Shown here: positions 55,044 through 64,000 of the stretch, one piece after another | Layout: every line of letters starts with the position of its first letter | How positions within the stretch are numbered: position 1 is the stretch's first letter | Assembly: GCA_040437565.1 (NCBI GenBank) | Contig: JBDOQK010000070.1 | Span: 82,660 to 146,659 of the forward strand | DNA: 64,000 nt | Direction: 5' to 3' | DNA from: Albugo candida | Taxonomy: Eukaryota; Oomycota; Peronosporomycetes; Albuginales | The notes under the pieces: generated by a model | The model's input: the letters and a program-made list of their open reading frames with translations, nothing else | What the model was told of the DNA's origin: nothing | Databases searched by the model: none | Translations under genes and position numbers: made by a program

Positions 55044-55896
55044 ATGGATCCAGCTAAGGAATTCACATTTCCAGAATACTATGATTTTCCACCTTTCTTT
55101 ACGTTGCTCATTAGTTATGCACAGTGAATAGATGGTATATTGACGTGTAGTTGTTGCAGGCTACAACCTGTTCGAGCCACTCGTGAGAAACAGCTTGGAC
55201 TATGGAAGCAGCTTATTCTTGATTACCACCAAGCGCGACATCTGTCAATCTTCAGCCCACAAACCTCTCCCTTGTTTGCAAATTGCAAAATATCGCGTGA
55301 GTGATGCAGAAATGTAAGATTTCGGTTTAATATACACTGAATAATATTTTTGCATGGAAACTGGAATGCGAACAGGAAAAATGAAAGCAGAAGGTCAAAC
55401 TGCCATCATAGAGTACTTGATTCAATGTGGAAATGCCATTTGGGAGGATGCCAGTGAAACGCGTTGTCGTCTGATATGGAAGAAACCTGCAGAATGGGCT
55501 GCCGAGCTTTATGATTTTGTAAGGAATTCGTTTGCTTGATATATGTGAGAGTACTGAGTTATATACCAAGGTCAAAGATCGAGGGATGCTAGGAAAGATT
55601 TATACTGTTTACGAGCTGTACGCAGGGGAAGAAACATTAGGGTCACGTACGAGACAAAGCTTCTCGACTTGACTATTGCTAATCTTACCTTATTGTTTTT
55701 TATCATTCCAAACATCCCTGTAGAATTCCACGGAATGGAGCCATGGTCATTGCGTGACGCTCTCAAGATTCTGGAAGAGCATGGAAAGGTTCGCTTTATT
55801 CATGATTGTAAGACGTCTCAACTGGTGGTTCAGGTGGTGCTGATATCCGGGACGACATGTGAGGAAGATGGTGTCAAGTTTATAGCCGTGGACTAA
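55044..55896 (+). CDS. VPS25: VPS25, ESCRT-II subunit
   Basis: Five exons, 55044-55102, 55160-55296, 55376-55518, 55571-55646 and 55724-55896, spliced in frame to 195 aa (human 176). Exon 1 gives FTFPEYYDFPPFFT and exon 2 LQPVRATREKQLGLWKQLIL, the Vps25 PPxF/TLQP start. NCKISR and AIWEDASETRCRLIWKKPAEW form the first winged helix. YTVYELYAGEE leads to FHGMEPWSLRDALKILEEHG, the second winged helix that in known ESCRT-II binds ESCRT-III. The last exon reads through to DGVKFIAVD and carries an insertion of about ten residues (QLVVQVVLISG) relative to animals. ESCRT-II sorts ubiquitinated cargo into multivesicular bodies. The intron 1 donor GTTGCT is weak but keeps phase, as do the others. Confidence 0.9.
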
Positions 55897-56143
55897 GTAT
55901 ACTAATAGCTCAGCCATGCTATATCGCATCTTGAGTGGAAGAGTGAACTTTAGCTTTCATTTCCGTGATTACATCGTCCTAGCAGAAGTTTTGATCATGG
56001 AATCTTATAAATATCAGGCCAGTTCTAAGAAATCAATACCGGGGTTTTTCTTCGTGGTAGTGTTCATCACCTTTTCCCCCAAAGAGTGCTGATATCGCTT
56101 ATGTACTTGAATGCCCAAAGACAATGCGGTATTATGACCACAA

Positions 56144-56585
56144 TTGGTTGAATGCTCGTTAATCGATAATTTGGAAAGGTGTCATAGACGTGGCATGCTT
56201 TCAAATGTGCTTTCTCCTCAATTGACGCAGTTTTGCAAGTATTATCGAAAGATCAGAAGTATACAGATTGGCAAGGAACTGAAGCTAAAAATCCTGCTTG
56301 GAGTAGTGACCAGAACCGTCAACAATGATAAAACTTTCATATACTCCAAAGGTATGCACCGTTGTGTATCGCAAAACGCAAAGAGTTGTGCCTCAAATGG
56401 CTGATCATGAAAGAGAGCTGGCACGCGAGCTGATAATATTTGGAGGCCGTCGTACTATTGTTTGGAATGAATGCGTTTTTTCAACATCTGAAATTGGTAT
56501 ATGCTTATGGTATCGAAAAATGTATTGCGTTATATCACATAGACATTTTGATGCACTGAGAAAAAGGTTTGGTGGAGATCGATAA
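56144..56585 (+). CDS. Uncertain locus, two overlapping frames, unknown
   Basis: Two + strand frames overlap here. The first (56144-56404) ends QIGKELKLKILLGVVTRTV; the second (56325-56585) holds MADHERELARELIIFGGRRT and IVWNECVFSTSEIG before RFGGDR. Their composition is protein-like, and GTATGC near 56354 could be a donor, but no splice path is convincing and no family was recognised. It may be a real short gene with introns or a relic. Confidence 0.3.
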
Positions 56586-56605
56586 GTCCTGATGCGCTGT
56601 CTCTA

Positions 56606-57180
56606 CTGATTATCGGATTCACTCAAACAGTGCGTCAGTGCTCTGTCTTTCAAACTGGAGGAAAACAGTTGTAGAGTCAATTCTAGCACGCTAAGAAGTG
56701 TAAAAGTATGCTTCGGTCGTGTATCAATTATTGCTTTAATGGGGAAAGGATCTGGCATCCAACTACCTACCTGTCGTATGATGGCTGCAGGAATAGTGAC
56801 CAACGCGTGAGTCACGTACAATAAATATGTGTTTTGTAGCATGTCGTTGGTCTCGTTATGTGATAAGCTGACTTCAACATAATAAGTGAGGTTGTCAATG
56901 AGCACATCCCATGGTACACCTGGAAATTCTTAGCCAGCAATGCTGCGTGACAACAATTTGAATTGTCCGCAATCCCACTTCCTCATCGCTTCGTTATGCT
57001 TGTGAGTAGCAGATACCAAGTAGGTGAGAGGTAGTCAAGCAAGATTTTTGATGAGGATATTTCGTCTATCAAAGTAATAGATGGCACATAACTGCAAAAA
57101 ATGTCAGTATCATGACAAATGTTCTGATCGCAAGTCATACGGATCTCGCATTGATAGATAACCAAAGCAAGCTTCAATTA
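56606..57180 (-). CDS. Uncertain spliced minus-strand gene, unknown
   Basis: Pieces in order: an exon ending near 57140 at a GTATGAC donor (ATGCGAGATCC), 48-base intron ending TTTTTTGCAG, then YVPSITLIDEISSSKILLDY. Then HNEAMRKWDCGQFKLLSRS and EFPGVPWDVLIDNLTYYVEV lie in one frame, separated by one TAA. VTHALVTIPAAIIRQ is followed by a GTAGGT donor and a CTTCTTAG acceptor, joining to RARIDSTTVFLQFERQSTD and a stop. The splice signals and amino-acid composition suggest a real protein, but one in-frame TAA near 56930 and the unclear middle junction leave it open. No family was recognised. Confidence 0.4.
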
Positions 57181-57358
57181 TTATTGCTCGCTACATGGTC
57201 AAAGAAAGGTCCCCAGACTTGAAGGGAAGACCGTTTATTTATTCAGTACTCTATCAAAGTGTCACACGTCAGCACTGTAAAGATTCCATGTCACGACTGG
57301 TGCTATGATCCTGATGTACATTTTTAGCGTTTATCTAATTATACTCTTTGCATGAGGC

Positions 57359-59422
57359 ATGGTTCGGGTGGGACCAGAACTGGATGAGTACACGACGTCT
57401 GATGGAGCTATTAACTCACCCAATCCAGATGAAACTTCTCCCGAGAGTCTTGGAAGCAGTGGAGTTTACAAAAAGGAACAATCAGATGTGACGTTGTCTA
57501 AAGCTAGCTCAGAGCAATCAGGAATGAAGAAGACTCTTCGTCGACGTATAAGAAAAAATACGCCGATTCAAAAAGAATATCGGATGAAAGAGATACAACT
57601 TCAAAAGCTTGAAGGTGAAGTTTCAACTTGTCGTGATGAAACAGGGTCGTCCGCCGAAATCTCCGATGCGAAAACCAATGAAAAGGCATACGATTCACTT
57701 GGACCAAGAAGTCATAGTCCCACGTTGATACCACTTCTATCAACGAACACAAAAGAGGAATCGAATGCAGCTGACGAACGCGAGCAAGCCAATAGTGTGA
57801 CGAATCGAGGAATCATCAAGAAAAGTTACAATAATGCTCGCAATAACCATAGAAAGATTGCCCCTACAATGGACATGCTTAGCTCCGAATCAACAACATA
57901 CTTGCCCTTATTATCAGATACTCTAAACGACAAGGTCATCTTCAGCGTATGTTCTACTGAAGTGATCGAAAACACGCCAAACGATGCGTCCTCTTTACCG
58001 ACCACTACACAAGTACTTGAAGAAGAATTAGACAATGACGAAACTAGTAATAAAAAACGTGAGGCATTGTGCATTCAGCGGTGGTACCGAGGTTTTCTTG
58101 GAAGACGAATCACAGAGGTTGCTCGCTTAGTAATGGATAAGGAACTAGAAGATGAGGCCTGGGCGGAAATTCAGTCAGAAGCGGTCATCACAATACAAGC
58201 GCTACTTCGTGCATACAATATACGAAAAAGACTCAGTGGTAGATTGCTTTCAATTTACAAAAAGACGAAACGATTAAACTTTCAAATAAAATGGCCGGAT
58301 CCATTGAATCTAGAACCAAAGGACGGATGGGAGAGTATTGATTTCAGCGCAAGATCAGAGATCAGAAAGTTGCAAATTCGTGTCTTCTGTGGAACATGGA
58401 ATTTACATGCGAAATTACCCACGGCTAGTTTACAGCAATGGATTACACGAAATCAATATCACATAATCGCCATCGGGAGCGAAGAATGTGGAGCAACTAT
58501 TGCAAAAAGTGTAGTTTTTCCTTCCAAGAAATTGTGGCAAGATCTTGTGCAAGCAACGCTGGGCGCAAGTTATACTTTAGTAGCGTCACATGCTTTGGCT
58601 GCGATTCACAACATGGTATTCGTGCATCATACTTTGCTTCCGTTGATCCGTGATGTCCAGTCCGATGCCATTGCCACTGGTATAGGAAATCAATTGGGCA
58701 ACAAAGGCGGTGTCGGCATAGCGTTTAGCGCCGGCGGAACAAGTTTTGCTTTCGTTAATGCTCATTTTGAAGCGCATCAACACAACGTAGAGAAGCGAAA
58801 TGCCAGCTTTCATAAAATCAACACAGAGCTGAGGCTCCAACCTGTTCGATACATTCCGGGTGTTAATCACGTTACATCTCTTTCCAAGATGAGAACCAGT
58901 CGGGCCAGCGTTCACATGTATCGTGGAAACGTCGGTAAGAGGCTCCTATCAGAGCTGTTTGATCGTGTGTTTTGGTATGGAGATCTCAACTATCGAATCA
59001 ACGGCACCCGTAAAATGGTGGATACTTTGATAAAGGATCAGAATCATGCAGTTTTATATTTCAACGATCAATTGCAGCGAGAAATGCGGGAAAATAACGT
59101 ATTTCCGAACTTTCATGAAGGTCCGCTGAACTTCCTACCGACTTACAAGTTTGACAAAAACTCAGATCAGTACGATTCATCATCGAAACAACGAATCCCA
59201 TCGTGGACTGATCGTGTCTTATACTTATCAAATGAGAATCACCAGGATATTGAGGTCATACGATATACAAGTGAGATGCAGTTGCAGTCTTCAGATCACC
59301 GCCCCGTAACGGCCGTCTTTCTTGTCAACATCACTCTTGTTGTTGAAGCATCTGGAAAGTCACGTTCGGACCCTATACGGAGTCAGAATGCCACTAAAAG
59401 TAGGATTTGTATCATACAGTGA
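57359..59422 (+). CDS. Inositol polyphosphate 5-phosphatase with IQ motifs and CaaX end
   Basis: A single exon of 687 codons. Residues 1-230 are charged and probably disordered. Two IQ-type motifs follow (CIQRWYRGFLGRRI near 238 and TIQALLRAYNIRKRL near 278), likely calmodulin sites. The catalytic IPPc domain covers about 340-660: VFCGTWNLHAKLP, IGNQLGNKGGVGIAF, FVNAHFEAHQHN, the metal site WYGDLNYRI (about 538), PSWTDRVLYL (about 612) and SDHRPVTAVF. It removes the 5-phosphate from phosphoinositides such as PI(4,5)P2 or PI(3,4,5)P3. The last four residues, CIIQ, form a CaaX prenylation box predicted to be farnesylated, as in the ciliary enzyme INPP5E, so membrane or flagellar localisation is plausible. 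IQ motifs on a 5-phosphatase are unusual. No frame breaks were seen. Confidence 0.93.
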   Translation: MVRVGPELDEYTTSDGAINSPNPDETSPESLGSSGVYKKEQSDVTLSKASSEQSGMKKTLRRRIRKNTPIQKEYRMKEIQLQKLEGEVSTCRDETGSSAEISDAKTNEKAYDSLGPRSHSPTLIPLLSTNTKEESNAADEREQANSVTNRGIIKKSYNNARNNHRKIAPTMDMLSSESTTYLPLLSDTLNDKVIFSVCSTEVIENTPNDASSLPTTTQVLEEELDNDETSNKKREALCIQRWYRGFLGRRITEVARLVMDKELEDEAWAEIQSEAVITIQALLRAYNIRKRLSGRLLSIYKKTKRLNFQIKWPDPLNLEPKDGWESIDFSARSEIRKLQIRVFCGTWNLHAKLPTASLQQWITRNQYHIIAIGSEECGATIAKSVVFPSKKLWQDLVQATLGASYTLVASHALAAIHNMVFVHHTLLPLIRDVQSDAIATGIGNQLGNKGGVGIAFSAGGTSFAFVNAHFEAHQHNVEKRNASFHKINTELRLQPVRYIPGVNHVTSLSKMRTSRASVHMYRGNVGKRLLSELFDRVFWYGDLNYRINGTRKMVDTLIKDQNHAVLYFNDQLQREMRENNVFPNFHEGPLNFLPTYKFDKNSDQYDSSSKQRIPSWTDRVLYLSNENHQDIEVIRYTSEMQLQSSDHRPVTAVFLVNITLVVEASGKSRSDPIRSQNATKSRICIIQ

Positions 59423-60322
59423 CGGAATAGCGAGTTACGGGAGGTTATGGCTTCAGATCAATATAAAGGTTAGACGCCTTGCAGGAAGCTCACACGGACA
59501 CATGTACATATTTTGGCATCGCTTTATAAGATTTCAAGATCTTGACAGTAAACCAACATAGCCAGAAATGGGAAAGTTTTTGGATGGTCTAATTTGCCCA
59601 GGGANNNNNNNNNNNNNNNNNNNNNNNNNNNNNNNNNNNNNNNNNNNNNNNNNNNNNNNNNNNNNNNNNNNNNNNNNNNNNNNNNNNNNNNNNNNNNNNN
59701 NNNNAGCAACTTCTGTCAACTGGTATCTTCTGGAAAGTAAAAAGTTACAAAAGTGCAGTACACCGCAATCGAAACAGACAATGGCTGCGAAATGTGACTA
59801 ATAAGTGTATTTTGGGCTTCATTTCTTTATAAAGATAATCATACAAACGTTGTTGCATAATGGATCATGGATCAAAGTATTCCGCAGTGTATAATCTACT
59901 TAGCAATATAACGGTGCTTTTTTTTGCTGCGCGTAACCAAAATATGATGTAGCATGATAGCTTATGATCAATACAGATAATCGGATCTTTCAATGTCTTT
60001 TATTACGATAACCTCATAATGACAACAGGCTTTCCATCCCCAACCGCATTATAAGTTCGGTACTCTCAATTTCCAGATAGAAACGATGCTACACAAGCAA
60101 AGATAAATGTTATTGCGATTTATGTGTCGATTCCCATTAAAGCGTGGGTGTAACCCATACAAGCCTTGAATTATTACACGGAAGTGATCATCAGTGATTG
60201 CAAGCATTCAAATCTGCACTACCTTTTTCTGCGTAAGAACCGGTAGTGCTGGCTCGCCACGCGGTTTTGCTTCCAATAAAAGGCCGTATTTGCAGATTTC
60301 CCCCATTTCCGATCTGAAGACC
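59423..60322. other. Intergenic region with a 100-N gap (59605-59704)
   Basis: The flanks of the N run at 59605-59704 show no overlap, so sequence may be missing. No coding frame or RNA was seen. The right half should hold the beta'-COP promoter. Confidence 0.5.
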
Positions 60323-63300
60323 ATGGTACTTTAAATGAATAGAATCTGAGCGATCTATCGATATTAATTGTGATGTGTACATGTCTATGTAGCCGCTCCG
60401 TCTGGAAATAAAAAAGAAGTTAACCTCGCGTTCCGAACGCGTTAAAAGCGTGGATTTTCATTCCACCGAACCTTGGGTTCTCTCAGCTTTGTACTCTGGG
60501 AGTGTGATGATTTGGAACTATGACACCCAAACGCTCGTAAAAAGCATTGAAGTTTCGTCGCTCCCTGTCCGAAATGCTAAATTTGTTGTTCGTAAACAAT
60601 GGATTCTCACGAGTTCGGATGACATGATGATTCGAGTATTCAATTACAACACTATCGAAAAAATCACCAGTTTCGAAGCCCATACAGATTATATCCGTCA
60701 CTTGGAAGTGCATCCAAGCTTACCTTGTGTGCTGAGTTGCGCGGACGATATGAGCATCAAGATGTGGGATTGGGAAAAGGGATGGGCATGCACTCAGGTA
60801 TTTGACGGTCATGGTCACTACGTCATGATGGTCAAGTTTAATCCGAAAGACACCAACACGTTTGCTAGTGCGTCATTAGACCGAACTGTGCGTGTTTGGG
60901 GTCTAGGTTCTTCACACGCACATTTCGCTCTGGACGGGCATGAACGTGGTGTCAACTGTGTTGATTATTATCCTGGTGGCGATAAACCGTATTTATTGTC
61001 TGGATCGGATGATCGAACTGTGAAGATTTGGGATTATCAAACGAAAGCTGTCTTGCACACATTTGATGGTCACGGCAATAATTTAACGGCAGTGTTATAC
61101 CACCCTCGTCTACCGCTTATTATATCAGCATGTGAAGATGGTGCTGTTCGAATGTGGCACGCGACCACATACCGAGCAGAAACAACTCTGAATTACGGGA
61201 TGGAACGAGCATGGACATTGGCCGCTCTCAAATCTGCTAACAAGGTTGCAATAGGGTATGATGAAGGGACCATGGTAGTTCGGTTGGGTCATGATACACC
61301 GATAGCAAGTATGGATCAAAGTGGAAAGATAATCTGGGCTAATAATCACGAGGTTCAGACAGCAAGTGTCAAAAGCATTGTCTCAGAAATGGGCTTGCAG
61401 GATGGTGAGAAACTTCCCTTACCTGCTAGGGAGCTGGGTAGCTGTGAAGTCTATCCACAAAAAATACGGCACAACAGTAATGGTCGCTTCGTAGCAGTAT
61501 GTGGGGACAGTGAGTATATAATCTATACGTCTCAACAACTTCGCAACAAAGCGTATGGCTATGGTTTAGACTTTGCATGGTCACCACTGGGTACCGGTGA
61601 TTACGTTGTACGGGAAAGCATCACCAAAATTACGCTTTTTCGTAACTTTAAGGAATACAAATCCGACAAACCTTGTGTTTGTTCTGCAGAGGGTCTGTTC
61701 GGTGGCGTAGGGGCAATCGGAATCAAGGGAAACGAATGTGTTGCCATGTACGATTGGGAAGAGATGCGATTGATTCGGAAAATTGATGTTATGGTGAAAA
61801 ACGTTTACTGGTCAGAATCCGGAAACTTGGTTGTACTTGCATGTGAGAAGCATTTTTTTGTTTTAGCATATAACAAAGAATTGGTCACGGAAGCCTTTGC
61901 AAATGGTACCAATCATCCAGAGCACGGAGTTGATGGATCTTTCGAACTGCTGCATGAGATATCGGAGAAAATCTGTACAGGTGTTTGGGTGGGCGATTGC
62001 TTTCTTTACACCAATAATACGAAGCGCCTTAATTACTATGTGGGTGGAGAAGTAATGTCATTAGCACATTTGGAGCAAAAATCGTACATTTTGGGCTATC
62101 TGCCGCGCGAAAATCTGATCTTTCTCATGGATAAAATGAAGAATGTCTACAGTTATACTGTTTCATTAGTGATGCTTGAATATCAAACAGCTGTTGTACG
62201 AAAAGATTTTGAAACCGCGAATTCTATTCTGCCAAATATTCCTCAAGACCAGATGGATTTGGTCGCCCGCTTTTTAGAATCACAAGGATACAAAGAGGAA
62301 GCTCTGGCACTCAGCACGGACCCAGATCAGAAATTTGACCTCGCTGTCCAGTTAGCAAAGCTAGACGTTGCGCGTGAAATCATGTTGAATGAGATTGAGA
62401 CAGCCCAGCATCAAAAACCACAACTAGCAGGCTCACCGGCGGAACTTTCTATCGAAATGCAGCATAAGTGGAAGCAACTTGGAGATCTTGCATTAAATGA
62501 CTTTCAATTCGATTTGGCAGAAGAGTGTGCACTGAGAGCAGATGATTTTAGTATGTTGCTGATATTGTACACTAGTCGTGGAGATGGTGTCGGATTGGCA
62601 AAGCTTGCCAATCTAGCAACTGATAAGCGTCGATTCAATGTAGCATTTCTATGTCGACTATTATTGAATCAGACAAGTGAATGCGTGAAGGTGTTGAAAG
62701 AGACCAAGAGAGTTCCCGAAGCCGCGTTCTTTGCCAGAAGTTATTGTCCGTCTAAACTCAGTCTTGTGATGGATCAATGGCGTGAGGATCTGGCAAGTGT
62801 TAGTATTCGCGCTGCAAAGGCATTAGCCGATCCGATCCGGAATTCTGAGCTTTTCGAAAACTTAGATTTTGCCCTGCAAGCAGAAAAAGAGATCTCGGCA
62901 CGAGTGGTTGGCAATAAAAACGCCAAAAATTATCAGGAATGGCAAAGTCTACTTGATAACCAGACAGTATTGGAGATCGTACTCAGCGACAGTTTTAACA
63001 GCGGTTCAGATGAGAAAAAATCGTTGTCATCTTTGCAAGTGGAAATGGAGTCGAGATGTGCCAATGATGTCCCGGATAGCACTGAAGCTGCGCATGATGT
63101 TGTCGAAGATGTGCATGCTCACATAGAGCAAAATGCCGCAGAGTGTGCCGAGCTCGAGAATGGAGTCAAGATCGAACAAAATCGCGAGGGTGCCGAACTG
63201 GAAGCAAGAGTCAAGGCAGCAGAAGAACGAGAACGTGCGGAAATGGAAGCGAGAATAAAGGCAGATGAAGCTCGAGAGCGCGCCTTAATAGAGGCGAGAA

Positions 63301-64000
63301 GGAAGGCGGAACAAGATGCTCAAGAGCGTGCTGAACTGGAGGCAAGAGTCAAGGCAGAAGAAGAAGAACGAGATCGTGCCGAAAAGGAGTCCAGACTCAA
63401 GGCTGAAGAAATAGCTCGAGAGCGCGCCGTAATAGAGGCGAGAAGGAAGGCGGAACAAGAAGCTCAAGAGCGTGCCGAACTGGAGGCAAGAGTCAAGGCA
63501 GAAGAAGAAGAACGAGATCGTGCCGAAAAGGAGTCCAGACTCAAGGCTGAAGAAATAGCTCGAGAGCGCGCCGTAATAGAGGCGAGAAGGAAGGCGGAAC
63601 AAGAAGCTCAAGAGCGTGCCGAACTGGAGGCAAGAGTCAAGGCAGAAGAAGAAGAACGAGATCGTGCCGAAAAGGAGTCCAGACTCAAGGCTGAAGAAAT
63701 AGCTCGAGAGCGCGCCGTAATAGAGGCGAGAAGGAAGGCGGAACAAGAAGCTCAAGAGCGTGCCGAACTGGAGGCAAGAGTCAAGGCAGAAGAAGAAGAA
63801 CGAGATCGTGCCGAAAAGGAGTCCAGACTCAAGGCTGAAGAAATAGCTCGAGAGCGCGCCGTAATAGAGGCGAGAAGGAAGGCGGAACAAGAAGCTCAAG
63901 AGCGTGCCGAACTGGAGGCAAGAGTCAAGGCAGAAGAAGAAGAACGAGATCGTGCCGAAAAGGAGTCCAGACTCAAGGCTGAAGAAATAGCTCGAGAGCG
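60323..64000 (+). CDS. COPB2: Coatomer subunit beta' (beta'-COP/Sec27), 3' part beyond window
   Basis: Exon 1 contributes only ATG (60323-60325); a 67-base intron (GTACTT...TCTATGTAG) joins it to 60393. This restores the conserved start M-PLRLEIKKKL. The frame is then open to the window edge, at least 1,203 aa against about 906 in human. WD40 repeats fill about residues 10-300 (SVMIWNYDT, IRVFNYNT, IKMWDWEKG, VRVWGLGS, VKIWDYQT, VRMWHATT). NYGMERAWTLAAL, GYDEGTMVVRLG and SCEVYPQKIRHNSNGRFV follow, as in the second propeller. The alpha-solenoid (LEYQTAVVRKDFETA to PEAAFFARSYCPS) ends near 820. From about residue 900 the protein turns into a Glu/Lys/Arg-rich tail with 48-residue repeats. COPI vesicle coats move cargo from Golgi to ER; the WD40 part binds KKxx retrieval signals. 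The tail is absent in usual family members. Confidence 0.95.
63351..64000 (+). repeat. Perfect 144-bp in-frame tandem repeat in the beta'-COP tail
   Basis: Units start at 63351, 63495, 63639, 63783 and 63927 (the last cut by the window edge). They seem identical at the base level. A diverged precursor lies at about 63160-63350. Each unit codes 48 residues, such as KAEEEERDRAEKESRLKAEE, with alternating acidic and basic groups typical of a single alpha helix. The antisense frame 63285-63899 is a shadow of it. Confidence 0.95.

Noticed and set aside
63285-63899. 204-codon antisense repeat protein
   Set aside because: Shadow of the beta'-COP tail repeat; a low-stop complement of Glu/Lys/Arg codons.
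63351-64000. Tandem repeat considered as CRISPR-like or satellite
   Set aside because: Units are 144 bases, contiguous without spacers, and keep the coding frame.

Overview
The window reads as nuclear DNA of an oomycete. An obligate-parasite type such as Albugo (white rust) fits best, but this is inference. Supporting signs are compact genes with introns of about 46-67 bases, stramenopile-style domain fusions (PH plus EF-hand plus inorganic pyrophosphatase; PH plus ankyrin plus AGC kinase), secreted cysteine-containing small proteins, and degraded LINE, Mutator-like and Ty1/copia elements. The sequence is a draft scaffold with sixteen 100-base N runs. Most of them (11) are flanked by the same sequence on both sides, so they are unmerged contig overlaps, not real duplications. 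Collapsing them restores two genes in frame.

Layout. 0.5-11.4 kb is a dense gene block, all on the + strand: a small two-exon gene, an 821-residue coiled-coil protein, a Nopp140/NOLC1 homologue, a membrane-anchored CAP-family secreted protein, the eRF1 methyltransferase N6AMT1 (HemK2), and a PH-ankyrin-AGC kinase. 11.4-36.6 kb is gene-poor: one likely secreted effector-like protein, a partial pepsin-like protease gene, a 1.1-kb imperfect duplication, a broken Mutator-like transposase and a broken Ty1/copia element next to a tRNA-like relic. 36.7-40.7 kb holds a SulP anion transporter and the PH/EF-hand/pyrophosphatase fusion. 41.5-48.2 kb is again repeat-rich, with two minus-strand LINE copies and a zinc-knuckle relic. 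48.7-64 kb is a second gene-dense block: tRNA-Thr(CGT), a COMM-domain protein, a NELF-B homologue carrying a bromodomain, L-galactono-1,4-lactone dehydrogenase, the ESCRT-II subunit VPS25, two weak unknown loci, an IQ-motif inositol 5-phosphatase with a CaaX end, and beta'-COP, which runs off the right edge inside a perfect 144-base tandem repeat.

The genes are housekeeping and do not form one pathway. They share themes of membrane traffic and phosphoinositides (VPS25, COMMD, beta'-COP, PH proteins, 5-phosphatase) and of transcription and ribosome biogenesis (NELF-B, Nopp140, N6AMT1). The most unusual observations are the bromodomain set inside NELF-B, the recently expanded charged-helix tail on beta'-COP, and the two PH-led enzyme fusions. 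Several genes were rebuilt here by eye from splice signals, so exon edges are proposals.
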